Assembly (NCBI GenBank): GCA_012861695.1 | Contig: JAAOOA010000051.1 | Span: 62,001-126,000, forward strand | Source of the DNA: Trematomus loennbergii | Taxonomy: Eukaryota > Chordata > Actinopteri > Perciformes > Nototheniidae | Direction of reading: 5' to 3' | Length of the DNA stretch: 64,000 nucleotides | Part shown: positions 1-11,313 of the stretch, piece by piece | Position numbering within the stretch: the stretch's first letter is position 1 | Layout: the number at the start of each line of letters is the position of its first letter | Translations under genes and position numbers: made by a program | The notes under the pieces: model-generated | Databases searched by the model: none | What the model was told of the DNA's origin: nothing | Seen by the model: the letters and a program-made list of their open reading frames with translations, nothing else

Positions 1-147
1 ATATTTAAAACCAGTGCCAAATATGTAAAATCTGTAAAGTTTTTGTAAAACTACAGTAACAAATTCTCAATGGCCACCGATCTGCAGATCACACACATAC
101 ATTTTACAAAATGTAACAAAATGTTTACACTGCCGACAGTCATTATT

Positions 148-366
148 TTAAACAGTATGAACACATTTAACGCAGAATGCTTGCTCATTCATTTGTTTCC
201 TCGACCACGATGGTTGCCATCGTATGGTCAGATCCTGGGGTGGACCGGTCACTGATGATGGCGATATTCATGTCCTTTTGAAGCACATTAAATAATAGGT
301 TAGCGAATTCAGAGCCATTCTTACCAGCTGCTAAAGCAACGCTGGTATTGTTTTCACCTATTGAGT
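148..366 (-). CDS. Unrecognised terminal-exon-like open frame
   Basis: Read on the minus strand from a possible AG acceptor (367-368), 72 codons run open to a TAA at 148-150. The translation has normal composition, with stretches such as ALAAGKNGSEFANLLF and DMNIAIISDRSTPGSD, and its first codon would be shared with an upstream exon. I do not recognise the family. The acceptor lacks a good pyrimidine tract and no partner exon was found, so this could be a transposon gene fragment. Confidence is low. Confidence 0.3.
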
Positions 367-1261
367 CTGCATGTGTGTGTCATCATGGCAATGTGGTCCT
401 GAAGACACACAGAGGTGGTTTTGAGTACTAATTTTGTCAATCACAACCGTGCATGTTTTAGTGTACCTTCTCATCTTTTTTGCAGGTTCCATACAATATT
501 TGAACTGGTTAAGTGAAGAGCAGAAGCCACTTTTCAAATTTTACACAATCCTTTTCCCATGCCATTGCTGTCAACACCTATCCATGCTGAACATTGCTAA
601 GATATTATTGATTGGGGTGTGGCCAAAAGTGCAATATGCTTCAAAATGTAACTGACAGAGAGCAGTGCTTTTGTCACTGTGCCCATGGATTTTATTTTAT
701 TTCAAGATTTGTAATTACGTCGCTAAACTCCTTGAAAAGGTCCTCTTCCTTTTCTCCAAGGTACACGACAAGGCAGCGGATGGCTATAGTTCTCTGCGTA
801 CTTCAATTGTATTGTGCTATTTTTTAAAAAGGAAAAAAGAGAAATTACCTAAATTAATATATTCTGAATGGGTGACGGCCAACAACTTGCATTTCAATGA
901 CGACTCTAAATAACGATCCTACCTCAAGAAGCATGTCCTTGATCTGCTTCACCAAGATTTTTTTTTCATAAAAATTATATCACAATAGTAACCAAAGTAT
1001 GTTTACACTCACAGTAGCCTCTACTACTTTGTACCTTCTCACAGAACTATTCACAGTTCAAAGGCTGCTCATTTTGGTCAAACAGCAATTTGCCTATACA
1101 GTGCAACTATAATTCTATCTACTGTATTTGAATGACAACAGATGACAATCACCTTAAACATTTCCTTTGTATAGTATTTCTATTTGTCTTAACTGTCGGA
1201 ACTTGTCCAGGCATGTTAAGTGGGAGTGGACTTGAAATCCTTAACTCAAGGTGTAGAACAA
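367..1261. other. No gene or repeat recognised
   Basis: AT-rich sequence with stops in all frames apart from short open stretches. Nothing family-like was seen on either strand. Confidence 0.4.
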
Positions 1262-1783
1262 TTAAATTGGACCTATCATGCTATATTTGAATAATATATT
1301 GTAGGGCCATACCTATATAAAACATGTCTGTGAAGTTTTTTTTTCAAAATACAAACAGATCATGCATTTTAGCCATGCCTCATTTTGCTCTATTTGCTCT
1401 TTTCCAGCCCTGCAAGGGCTGATTCTGTGAGAAGTCTTCTTCGCTGCTTTTGTGGCAGACTACAGCGCCACTTACAGGCCTGGCATATGTACTACAGCGT
1501 CTCCAGCGCTTTCGAGCGGCAATGGCCGTGGCCGTGGTCCAACCCCCCATTCCCCTGATAGGTGGAGAGTTGCCCATATAGGCGGAGCTCCCCTTTTCTG
1601 ACGTCAGAAAAATTAACGTCTGTATCAGCTCCGTTGCAGCCCCGTTTTTAGAGATTTGGGTATGGAGGAAAAGAGAGAGGGTTGTGTTTTCTGACACTTG
1701 GTGAGTTCCCTGACACACCGGGGACACATATTCATGTACAAAAGACGTACAAAAGTGCATTTTGCATGATAGGTCCCCTTTAA
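1262..1783. mobile_element. Non-autonomous Kolobok-like element (TTAA target)
   Basis: The segment is flanked by TTAA at 1262-1265 and 1780-1783. Its ends are near-matching inverted repeats: ATTGGACCTATCATGC inside the left end and AGGGGACCTATCATGC read inward from the right. The right 400 bp resembles the 5' ends of the THAP-encoding copies near 46.0 and 55.97 kb, so this looks like an internally deleted relative of the element that encodes the transposase there. TTAA targets, purine-rich termini and a THAP-bearing autonomous partner fit Kolobok. The superfamily name is inference. Confidence 0.65.
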
Positions 1784-2572
1784 GTTATCAAGCCAATTGC
1801 ATTACTTACTACAACTTGAATTTAGTTTTAAGTCAATTAACGCAGAAATCTGAGTTTAAATTACATACAATATTAAGTTGATGTAATTACCAACATTATT
1901 ACGTCAACACAACTTATAAATTAATGTTTGCAACTTAAAATATTTATCTAAATCAATTAATTTAAATTTGTATCTTGCAACCATGCATTTAATTAAGTGG
2001 TGGTAAAAGGTCCCCTGAATGACTTTTTAGAGTGTACTTTATTGTATGGCTGCTAAACTAAGAACCTAAGTATACTTAACCACAGGGCTCAAATGTGTAT
2101 CAATACGTTTAATAGACGTCCTCGCCCTCCGGTCACTCTTCTCCCCATGCTTCATGCCTGTGTGCTGAGGGGCTGGCTCCGAGTGTCTTTTTTTTATTTA
2201 CATTAAACCATTCCCCATATGTTTTCTGACTTTAGAGGAAAGTTCTCTGAGACCAGTTTTATTTTTGGGTCAGGTTACAGAAAGACAAACAAAGAGAAGT
2301 GACACCTTCTTAATTTTCTTTTAGGAGTGGTTCATCTGTGTGTTTACATTCGAAGGAAAACAAGCTGGAGGATAGGAGGCCGCATCAGTGTCTCTCTGTT
2401 ACATCAGAACTAGATTGGTGCAAGAGTTTACATTTTTCTATGTGCGCAGTGACTTCATGTTAGGAATACAAATATGCCATTTTACATTTTCATAATGGTG
2501 AAACAAACGAATGAATTTAAAGCAGCACATATCTCACCACATTTAATGATGGGAAGCAAACATGAAGAACGC

Positions 2573-2736
<164 letters not shown>

Positions 2737-2839
2737 CTGCAGTCGTGGGTTGATTGTAAAGCTGCCTGCTGTAGGGTTCATGCAGGACACGTACTGAACA
2801 CTGTGTATTTCTTTCAAAAGCAGCTTATTGCGGTCATAC
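2737..2839 (-). CDS. Axonemal dynein heavy chain exon (partial gene)
   Basis: This minus-strand exon is bounded by AG (ctcctag) and a GT donor (ctgcag|gtacac). It encodes [18 protein letters not shown] followed by [16 protein letters not shown], the conserved segment after the AAA3 Walker B region in dynein heavy chains of the DNAH9/DNAH11/DNAH17 group. It follows, in protein order, the dynein exons near 58-60 kb on the same strand, but the exon expected between them (with the FIDDMNMP motif) was not found. The piece is intact by itself. It may belong to the decayed gene at 58-60 kb or to a separate copy. Confidence 0.75.
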
Positions 2840-2983
2840 CTAGGAGTAAACACACACAAACATGCAAAGAAAATCATTATTTAACAGTTTTGGGTGGCAC
2901 AAACACCTGCCCACACACAGTCCCTCAGCTCGAGCCTAAGCTGCTGTGGCTCAGCAGCTGTGTCCTTCCTCTCAATTTCATAC

Positions 2984-3077
2984 CTGAAGTCCCCCCCGCG
3001 TATCTGTAATGGGCTGAGCGTGTCTAAGCCAGTCAGGCTGTCCTGACGCAGTGGAAACATGTTCAGAACAGCCCTGT
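2984..3077 (-). CDS. Unidentified exon-like segment beside the dynein exon
   Basis: The minus-strand reading has a good acceptor (cccctgacag) and donor (ttcag|gtatga). It encodes about 31 residues including LNMFPLRQDSLTGLDTLSP and LQIRGGDF. I do not recognise it as dynein or as any other family. Its position 145 bp upstream of a dynein exon suggests the same transcript or a chance frame. Confidence 0.3.
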
Positions 3078-3248
3078 CTGTCAGGGGACAGAAACACAAC
3101 CCCGCTCATGGAGTCATACAACCCTGCACCCCCTCTTGACTTTGAACTCATACAGTTGTATCATAATGAGGCAGGGATCTGTGTGATACTAAAGTCATTT
3201 TTAGTATAACTATTATGGCAATAAATTAATTCAGCTGCTGTCACTATG

Positions 3249-3446
3249 CTGCTGGGTTTATGTACAGGATCCCTGGCAGAAAAACAACACAATCACTGGA
3301 GACTGTACCTGAAAACATAACAGGGTTAATACGGAGTGGGCCTCCGTGTTGTATGGACCCCTTTGTGCCTCCCCACACCCAGAGCAATGCAGCAAGAGGA
3401 CTTGGGGGCAACTCACTTGCTCCATTTTTTGCCTCCTAAAATGCAT
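3249..3446 (-). pseudogene. Truncated second copy of a dynein exon and its upstream intron
   Basis: This matches 60480-60680 closely: the acceptor, the start of the exon (GILYINPA) and the intron upstream of it. Homology stops abruptly inside the exon, after the AAC CCA GCA codons near 3250. It is therefore a partial duplication of the exon at 60356-60503, not a usable exon. Confidence 0.7.
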
Positions 3447-3449
3447 GCT

Positions 3450-4084
3450 GTCAATTTAGACACACAGAGGAGGGGGTCGAAAGGAGGAGAGACACGTCAC
3501 AGCGCACAAGCGCTTCTAGCTTCCGGCACTATGATATCTGAATGGTGATTTTATGTGTTATTACATGGAGAAGTTGGCTTAACATGTACACCATAGAGCA
3601 GGAATGAGTCCTGGAACCTAGAACAGGTGTCCAGCTCAGCGGTGGTGAGGAGTAATGGACCTCATGTAAAGCCTAACGTTAGATTTTTACTTCTGGCGAT
3701 TACATTTATGCTACAAACATCATGACAGTGGTGTTAAAATTTAGAGATTGTCCTGCTGTACAAAATGTGGTGTTTTGTTATGCAGCAGTGTGACTTGAGT
3801 CATCTGTATATGCGGCTGCAGAAATCAAACATTATAAAGGCTACGTCTGCTTGTTAACTAGCTAGAAATCTAAATTGTCATTTTTGTAGGTCATATCGCG
3901 ACTTATAGACACATTTAGATAATTGGATTATTTTCATATTTGGATACATTTCCATTTGTTGTGTGGTGATAAATAGGCCTGGATGATATGCATAGCACAT
4001 CTATGTAATCTCTCCCTGTCTGTTTTCAAAATTACATTTGTTGGAGGAAATCTCGGTCTGGGCCAGTTGAAAAAGTCTGGTCCT
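3450..4084. other. No gene recognised
   Basis: Mixed-composition sequence with no supported frame or repeat boundary. It ends at the (gttt)n tail of the retrotransposon that follows. Confidence 0.4.
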
Positions 4085-5745
4085 GTTTGTTTGTTTGTTT
4101 TGTAGCCTTTATTTAACCAGGTTAAAAAATCCCATTGAGATCAACGATCTCTTTTTCAAGGGAGACCTGCGGTACATTAGTTACACATATAAAAACAAAC
4201 AGAAAACAAAAGGACATCACAACATAATTACAGGGGTATACATTAGCAACCTATTTACATTTACAGGTATCCAATAACATTTCATCCAGCCGTGCTTTAA
4301 AATGATGCAAGGGAATCAAAATGCTCAGTTTCAATATTTTTTGCATGGTGTTCCAAGCTAGAGGAGCAGCGCACATAAAAGCTTTAGTACCTAAAACAGT
4401 CCTAGCACTTGGCACATGTAATAAAAACACATCCTGGGATCTCAGGCAATAGCTACTTGCCACTCTCCGTGAGATCAAAGAGCATATATAAGTCGGTAGT
4501 TTACCCAGCATGGCTTTATGAATATGTACCAATGACTGAGCCTCCGACAGTAAGTGAAGGCAGACAGGGTACAGTGATGAGTAAGTACTTTACAGTTAGT
4601 AACAAATCTCAGAGCACTGTGATAGGCGGCATCTAACCTTTCCAGGCAATGGGCAGGTGCATTCATATAGATCAAATCACCATAGTCTAGCACAGGTAAA
4701 AAGGTCACAGTGACTAGCCTTTTCCTGGCTTCAAAAGAGAAACAGGACTTGTTTCTGAAAAAGAAACCTAGTCTAACCCTCAGCTTTTTAAGCAGATTAG
4801 TGACCTGAAGTTTAAAAGTAAGACAATCATCAAGCCAGATACCAAGGTATTTATAACAGCTAACCACTTGGAGTACTTGTCCTTGCATAGTCACAATATC
4901 CAAAGCAGTCTCTGGAGTCTTTTTAGCTTTAGAAAAGAGCATTACCTTGGTTTTCTCAACATTTAAAAGAAGCTTTAGTTCAGAGAGCTGAGTCTGAATA
5001 ATGTTAAAAACAGCCTGTAATTTAACAACCGCCTCCTTAATGGAGGGACCTGCACAGTACATCACGGTGTCATCCGCATAAAAATGCAAAGTAGCTTCAT
5101 CCACATTTTCACCTAAACTATTGATGTAGATGGAGAATAAAAGTGGACCTAAAACAGAACCTTGAGGAACACCATTAGCAATGTTCAACCACTCAGAAGA
5201 CAGCCCATCAAAGTGAACACATTGGGACCTTTCAGAGAGGTAGTTCACAAACCACCCCACTGCATGGCTGGATAAGCCAATACTGAGTAGCCTCTGCTTT
5301 AAGATGCGATGATCGACGGTGTCAAACGCTTTGGAAAGGTCAATAAATAGAGCTGCACAACTCTGCTTTTTATCTAAAATACTTGTAATGTCATTCACCA
5401 CTTTCATTGTGGCAGTGATGGTGCTATGTTGCTTTCTGAAACCTGACTGATGTTTAGACAGGATGTCATTGTTACATAAAAACTCCTTTACCTGTTCACT
5501 CACTAGGCGTTCAAGAACCTTAGCCAGAACTGACAATTTCGAGATTGGCCTATAGTTATTTAAAACAGTTGCCTCCCCTCCTTTTAGTAGTGGCAGGACA
5601 TACGCTGACTTCCATACTTTAGGAATTGTGTTTGTGCTGAGGGAGAGGTTAAAAAGAGTAGTGAGAGGTGGAGCAATAAAATCTGCAGCTATCTTTAAAA
5701 AGAAAGGTTCTACGTTGTCCATGTCCTTCTCAACACTAACTTTTT
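4085..5745 (-). mobile_element. 5'-truncated non-LTR retrotransposon (LINE)
   Basis: This is a minus-strand LINE with reverse-transcriptase coding sequence, a 3' UTR resembling common fish L2/jockey-type tails (polyadenylation-like AATAAA near the end), and a short tetranucleotide tail, seen as (gttt)n on the plus strand at 4085-4101. The 5' end stops near 5745, just before the reverse-transcriptase domain, as expected for target-primed truncation. The exact clade (L2, Rex1 or jockey-like) cannot be fixed by eye. Confidence 0.85.
4251..5722 (-). pseudogene. LINE ORF2 fragment: reverse transcriptase and C-terminal region
   Basis: The main frame (5722 to 4475) reads through reverse-transcriptase motifs in order: NNYRPIS near residue 60, LFIDLSKAFDTVDH near 130, GVPQGSVLGPLLF near 190 and the catalytic FYADD near 220. 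A final YKYLGIWLD motif lies near 300. Endonuclease and upstream parts are missing. Near 4500 the frame shifts; the remaining C-terminus (YRRRLSHWxHIHKAMLGKLP type) continues in another frame to a stop at 4251. The element is dead by truncation and frameshift, but the catalytic residues are still visible. Confidence 0.85.
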
Positions 5746-5749
5746 AACT

Positions 5750-6187
5750 TACTTTGCAGCAATAATAATTCTAATAGGCTCTGAAGAAGTCACTGGAGGC
5801 AGACAGAGTTCAATGCAAAATAACATTATTTCGTCAAAGACAAGAACAAAGTCCGAGCAGACCCCAGGATCCTACGGCTAAACAAACGTTGATCTAGCAC
5901 TTTTATAGCTAAGCCTTCTTGTTCCTTATTGGTTGACCTTGGTGAAGGACAACAAACCACCTCCCAGTTTCTTTGTTTGCAACTTTTTTGCAGACGTTTG
6001 CATTTACCTACACTTTCACACACATGTCCTGGAGGCATTCCGTCACATTGACCGCTTCTTGACCTTCACTAAGGTTCACCATGAAGTGAGAGGGGAGTTT
6101 ACTACTGGTCTCCTCATACCCCATTAGCTTCAGAGAATGTGAAGAATAATTAACCTGAACCTAAAAATTGCCTTTTCGTTTCGTGTG
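5750..6187. other. Intergenic sequence, nothing assigned
   Basis: No convincing exon or repeat boundary. The short open frames lack family features. Confidence 0.4.
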
Positions 6188-6387
6188 CCACACACACACA
6201 CACACACACACACACACCACACACACCACACACACACACACCACACACACACACACACCCACACACACACCCACACACACACCACACACACACCACACAC
6301 ACACACACACACACACCACACACACACACACACACCACACACACACCCACACACACACAACACACACACACCCACACACACACACAC
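6188..6387. repeat. (CA)n microsatellite with CCACAC interruptions
   Basis: About 200 bp of CA dinucleotides broken at irregular intervals by an extra C, a typical degenerating dinucleotide tract. All frames across it are spurious. Confidence 0.97.
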
Positions 6388-6974
6388 GTGTGGGATTGGT
6401 AGCAGATTGTAGTCATTTTAGTTTGAAAGATATAACTCTGGAGTAGCCTACACCCAGTGCAGCGTCGAAGTGCGCATATTTTACGTATTTAATCATATAT
6501 TTTCGAATATAAGGGGTAGAAATATGATTCAGATAACCACATAAATATGTGGTTACATTTTAATGTATATTGTCTTGTATAAATTAAGTTATACTCCAAG
6601 GCATGTTTATGTTAAATAGTGTATATCATTACAAACAGCAGAGGGCAGTATAGGACGCGGAAAGGCCTCAGTGCGCGGTAAAGTAAGTGTTGTTATTATG
6701 TGTCTGCCGCAGACTTGGCATTCTGGCTAGAAAGGCAGCAACGTTCCCTCTGCTTCATTCATTTCTCCTGTTCAACAGGTTAGTAGTGTGTACAAAGATT
6801 ATGTCATATTTCGATCTAAGAAGTGTGTTTGAAACTGTTTTATGTATAGTTTAATGTGTCATTATGTGAGCTAGTTCGGCTCCACTACAGTGGCTAATGG
6901 CGTCCGCTAGCTTCTTTAGCACAGGCTATCGCTCCCTGAATAATGTAGGACTCAAACTACTATGTTACTAGGTG
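6388..6974. other. Sequence upstream of duplicated unit
   Basis: No open frame with family features. There is a pyrimidine-rich AG (ttctcctgttcaacag) near 6779 followed by GTTAG, but no exon could be supported. Confidence 0.35.
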
Positions 6975-7138
6975 TATGACTCCCTTGCACTAGTTTGGCT
7001 TACATTTCAAGTGTATTCTGCTTGTATAAATATGTGAAATGCTGGTCTGAGTTCATAATTGTTCATAGTATTGAAATGCTAATAGCGCTAATGCTATGCT
7101 AATATTGTGCCTATCAGTGTACACCAGAGCCAGGTTAA

Positions 7139-8312
7139 CCTCTTAAGCACGGCGGTCCCCCCATTGGACCCCTCCCACCGTTTTTTTTTCGAGATAATGT
7201 CCCAGGGCTTCTTAACATTTATGAAACTATTAATGTGTAGCACCAGATTAACGGGAAGAATCTCAGCTAACTGAAGATATGAACCATTTTTACCAAAACA
7301 AAACACAAGTCTCATAAGAAGCGTCTAAATGACCCCAGAGCGAAAATATTCTAATGCACTGCGGCACACAATTCAAGATAAAAATACACTTATTACTTAT
7401 CGTAGCTGCACATACAATATAGCCGATTAAAGCTGAGACTCCACTGATTATTTAGGTATAGTATCATCGAGCGATCCGAACTTGCGACAGGGGAAGCAAA
7501 CACAGACATCACAACACGTACCTTTACGGAGCTTTTACGGCAGATCGTCTCACCGTAGCTGTCAATTAGGTCAAAGACGTGTTCAATGGCATTAAAACGA
7601 AAAAAAAAATGCTACAACTGTTGATCCATAGGTTGATAATGTACCTGTGCCTTTGAAAAAATGATTTATAATCCATAATTCCATTTTTATGTAAAAATCG
7701 GAGCGGAAAAGTTAGCTGCTAATGGTAGCCACCAGAGTGTATGCAGCTTCCGGTTTGGTAACGCGTCACTCTCACTCCTTATTTGTTAACGTTTTGGTGT
7801 GTGTATATAACTTTCCCTCGATTCCATTGGCTCTAGCGGTTATAAGGAGATTTCATTCATCAAAATCGAGCAAGGGGGGCCAGAGATAGGTCAAATCCAC
7901 CCAAATGACCCCAGAAGTGGTTTCTTTTTGCTAAACCTCTCTAAAAAGGTCAAATGTCACTTGTTTTGCATCAATCTTGAAACAGGGTAGTTATTATATG
8001 TTGTACTTTGGATTCCTAAAGCTTTTAGTCTACTAACCCATCATCCAAGGGTAGTTTTCACTATAAGTAAAAAATAATTTTTGGACGGACACTATAATTT
8101 ACAATTTTTTACTATGTCAAATCTGAATTTTCTTTAAAATAAAAAACATCTATATTGATTCTGACTTTTCTACATCCAACTCACAGGTTTATCATTACTT
8201 TGAGAATAAAGATTATTAATTTAACCCTTTTAGAAGGGAAGATATGGTCATTTGTTCTGGGAATGTCATTTTCGAGCCTGAGACCTGAAAAACAGGCTCA
8301 GGGCTTAAGAGG
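7139..8312. mobile_element. TTAA-target non-autonomous element, copy 1 (piggyBac-like)
   Basis: TTAA at 7135-7138 and 8313-8316 flanks an element with CCTCTTAAGC termini in inverted orientation. The duplicate locus at 36728 has a single TTAA and no element. No transposase frame is present. Internal blocks, for example the part reading cttttagtctac and the subterminal cagcctgtttttcagg-like end, recur in four other copies in this window. CC-starting termini and TTAA fit piggyBac; that assignment is inference. Confidence 0.75.
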
Positions 8313-8359
8313 TTAAAGGGAGTACCGGGTTGTGTGTGTTATCACTGTATTATATACTG

Positions 8360-8604
8360 TGTGACGACCCCTGCTTTACTGTCTCCTGTGGTGTGTGTGC
8401 ATGGCCCTTTAATGTTCTCCCTCTGTTGTGTCAGCACTGATTGAGGACACCTGTCTGCTGGCACCAGAGGATTGCCTTTTTGGCTTTTTCCTTTGTGTTA
8501 GTTTTTCTTTGTTTATGACAAACTTTTGTTCATAAATATGTTTTTCATACATGTTCTTGTCCTTTCCCACGCTTTTTGTTATGGCCAAGAGCCAGGCCAT
8601 GACA
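8360..8604 (+). repeat. 5' LTR (with 68-bp deletion)
   Basis: It starts TGTGACGACC and ends CCATGACA, matching the 3' LTR except that about 68 bp present at 11429-11496 is missing after accagaggattg. It contains AATATG/ATAAATA-rich sequence near its end, where polyadenylation would lie. Confidence 0.9.
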
Positions 8605-8606
8605 GA

Positions 8607-8624
8607 TGGGGGCTCGTCCGGGAT
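8607..8624 (+). promoter_or_regulatory. Primer-binding site, tRNA-Pro type
   Basis: TGGGGGCTCGTCCGGGAT lies two bases after the 5' LTR. This 18-mer is the classic tRNA-Pro-complementary site used by murine-leukaemia-type retroviruses and some Gypsy elements. It fixes the direction of the element as plus strand. Confidence 0.9.
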
Positions 8625-8768
8625 GGTGAGTTAGTGGGGAAACTCCAATCAGAACATTAGTGTTGTTCCACTTTGGACGCATAATAAGTGTGGTGGTATC
8701 TGTCCGGGTTGTTTTTGTGTTTTTTCTTTCTCATCTCTCGGTTTAAAGGTCCGGTGTTGTGTTCCGGT

Positions 8769-10035
8769 GAGGGGTCGTTGGAAGTTAATATGGCTGACGT
8801 AGAGGCATTTATTGAAGCTCCGTCTCAGGAGTTGCTTGGTACTTTTTCAAGAGAGCAGCTGCTCTTAATTGCTGAGCATTTCTCTGTGTCTATTGTCGGG
8901 GATAGAAGGGTGAAAGACAACATAAAGGACTCTATAGTGTCGACGTTAAGGGAGACGGGAGTTTTTGCTGCAAAGGAAGAGGGGTTTTGTTAAAACCTCG
9001 TTTTCAGGCAAGTGCACTTTCTTTTGAGCAGCAGAGGGAAATGTTGTTGTTGCAGCAGGAACACGAAAAAAAAGTATGAACGTGACCGGGAACATGACAG
9101 AGTAAAGTATGAAAGTGACCGGGAACATGACAAAAGGAAGTATGAGTTGGGAATTGAAAAGGAAATCACAGTGGAGCGGATGCGACAAGAATCTGAGAAA
9201 GCCAAGATAGAGTTGGAGGGACATCGTCTGGCTATTCTCAGAGATGGCGCGTTGTCCGGTGAGGGGCAGGGTGAACAGGTGACCAGGTCTCCTCATCGCT
9301 TTGATATTGGTAACCTGCGCTTGCTGCCTCACTTTAATGAAAGTGATCCTGACACGTTTTTTTTGTTATTTGAACGTGTAGCTAGGGCTAGAGAGTGGCC
9401 TGATGCGGACTGCGCTTGATGCTTCAGTGTGTTCTCACAGGAAGAGCGCAGTCTGCATATTCCTCCTTATGTCTGGAAGATAGCTCTAGCTATAGTAAAA
9501 TAAAATCAGCGGTGCTTAGAGCATATGAACTGGTGCCAGAGGCCTATCGACAGCGTTTTAGGTTCTTTGAGCAAAAACAAGATCAAACATATGTGGAGAT
9601 GGCGAGGGATTTGTCTGTTCATTTTAAGCGTTGGTTAACTGCTCTTGAAATCGATTCTTTTGACGATTTGTGTGAACTCATGATTTTGGAACAGTTCAAA
9701 AATATTCTTCCTGACAAGATTGCTACCTACATAACAGAGCACAAGTTCATTTCCGCGGCTGGAGCTGCTGTGGCAGCTGATGAGTTTGTGTTGCTTCATA
9801 AGAGCAGGTTCGGAGGGCGCTCTGGGGCACTAACTGTTTGTGAAGGAAATAGAAAGGATGTTGGGATGGATCCAAGGAAATTGAGTTTGGTCAAATCTGA
9901 TGTGGATAAAAACAACGATATTGCCACTACTGTCGTGAAAAAGGCCATTGGAAGGCAGAATGTCCTGCGATTAGAGCAAAATCTGAGGGAGGAAGATGTT
10001 TTGTTGGGCCTGTTGCGTTGGCTGTGCCTGTGAAA
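8769..10035 (+). pseudogene. gag polyprotein, broken by frameshifts
   Basis: The gag frame begins at the ATG at 8791 (MADVEAFIEAPSQELL), has a charged, heptad-like coiled segment around 9070-9200 (YERDREHDRVKYESD), then a capsid-like region with FDIGNLRLLPHFNESD near 9300 and AYRQRFRFFEQK near 9545. The reading frame changes near 9000, at the A-run near 9066, at the TGA near 9418 and near 10015-10033, so no single protein can be made. The order and spacing fit the nucleocapsid-poor gag of vertebrate Gypsy elements with a SCAN-like capsid domain; that assignment is from memory. Confidence 0.75.
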
Positions 10036-10573
10036 AGCTGCTGTGTTGCCGATGTGCTTAAATCCCACTTATGTGGATCTGAGGTTTTGGCATCTTATGC
10101 TCCATTTATACGAGACGGCTTGGTGTCATTGGTAGGTAGTGATGTCAGAGTTCCAATCAAAATCTTGCGGGACACAGGGGCTTTTGACTCCTATATTGTT
10201 GACTCTGTTTTGCCGTTGTCTGGTGAAAGTGACACAGGTGACACAGTTCTGAGTTGGGGGATGGGATTAAAAGTTTTTCCTATTCCTGTTCATAAGGTGT
10301 ATATTGACTGTGACCTTGTTAAAGGTGAAGTAGCTGTTGGTGTACGTCCAGCTTTGCCAATCGAGGGGATACATTTTATTCTGGGCAACGGTTTGGCAGG
10401 TGGCAGAATCTGGACTGATGTTCCCCCTGCGCCTTTAGTGACTGGTGGTCTGATTGAGTCTGGGTTTGAGGAGAGCTCTACAGTGGTGCCAGGGGTCACG
10501 TCCTCCTGCGTGATCACGCGTGCTATGGCCAAAACTATGCTGTTTAGAAACCAGAAGGCCAAGCATTGCTCCA
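10036..10573 (+). pseudogene. Retroviral-type aspartic protease segment
   Basis: The frame reads KILRDTGAFDSYIVDS near 10165-10210, with the D-T-G-A active-site core, and IHFILGNGLAGG near 10370-10400, the flap-side and C-terminal ILG signature. It ends around SSCVITRAMAK (10505), a position where such elements normally run on into reverse transcriptase. Here it passes instead into the glycine-rich start of the CNBP-like cassette. The segment is open over about 200 codons, but the junction with gag is out of frame. Confidence 0.7.
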
Positions 10574-11046
10574 CTGGTCAAAGTGGTCGTGGTGGCGGCG
10601 GCTTTGATGGTGGTCGTGGTGGCGGCGGCTGTTGATGGTCGTGGCGGCGGCGTTGATGGCGTGGCGGCGGCGTTGATGGTGGTTGTGGCGGCAGCGGCAG
10701 CAGGGGTCGAGGATGTGGCAAGGAAATGTTCTGTTATCGGTGTGGAGACCAAGGACATATGGCCAGGGACTGTGACCAAACTGAGGATGTGTGCTACAAC
10801 TGCAACAAACCAGGCCACATGGCTCGTGACTGTGGGCATGCCAACGACCGGAGGTGCTACTTCTGCGGTGGGCTTGGTCACATCTGGAGACGTTGTAATA
10901 AGGTGAAATGTTACAGGTGTGGCGACATTGGCCACGTTGCGGGGCATTGCAGTAAACCCAGTGAGGCTAACGGCTACAACTGCAGAAAAGCGGACCATCT
11001 GTTGGCAGTTTGCCCCGAGGAAAATGTGCATAACTTATATCTTTGA
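10574..11046 (+). CDS. CNBP-like zinc-knuckle cassette captured in the retroelement
   Basis: A glycine-rich RGG-like stretch (SGRGGGGFDGGRGGGG, then GSGSRGRGCGKEMF) leads into CCHC knuckles: CYRCGDQGHMARDC, CYNCNKPGHMARDC, CYFCGGLGHIWRRC and CYRCGDIGHVAGHC. A fifth has lost its first cysteine (GYNCRKADHLLAVC). The linkers DQTED, NKVK and SKPSEAN are hallmarks of vertebrate CNBP (ZNF9), a single-stranded nucleic-acid-binding protein with seven knuckles, not of retroviral nucleocapsid. Knuckles 10726-11046 are in one open frame; the RGG part is frame-shifted near 10630-10670. The first CNBP knuckle and one internal knuckle are missing. There are no introns, as expected for a captured cDNA. The stop is at 11044-11046. 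Confidence 0.8.
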
Positions 11047-11300
11047 CTGTAATGTATTGTCTTTCATACTGTTTTGTAAATCTTTCTTGCTCTGCCCATC
11101 TTTTTAAAGTGTGCTTCTCAGGTACCTGGGTTGCTAAAGATGTGGCTGGGTGTTGGAGGCGCGGTTGGCAGAATGAGGGTTGTATGTTACAGTTGTTGGT
11201 TTTCTTTAAAATAGGGTACCTTATGTCTTTTGTTTTTGTTTTTGTTTTTTTTTTGGGATGGGGTTGGTTTGTTGTTCCGGTGGTCCTAGGGACACCGACT
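11047..11300 (+). other. Retroelement 3' non-coding region
   Basis: T-rich sequence between the CNBP-like stop and the purine tract. No envelope or pol frame is present. Confidence 0.5.
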
Positions 11301-11313
11301 TTAAGGGGGGGGG
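11301..11313 (+). promoter_or_regulatory. Polypurine tract
   Basis: The run aagggggggg directly abuts the 3' LTR start (TGTGACG), the usual primer for plus-strand DNA synthesis. Confidence 0.8.

Noticed and set aside
4409..4636. Plus-strand open frame antisense to the LINE
   Set aside because: Shadow of the reverse-transcriptase coding strand.
6130..6446. Open frames across the CA-rich tract
   Set aside because: Dinucleotide repeat artefacts present in several frames on both strands.
10435..11031. 198-codon minus-strand frame
   Set aside because: Antisense to the protease and zinc-knuckle region; its Thr/Ala-rich content is the complement of Gly-rich codons.
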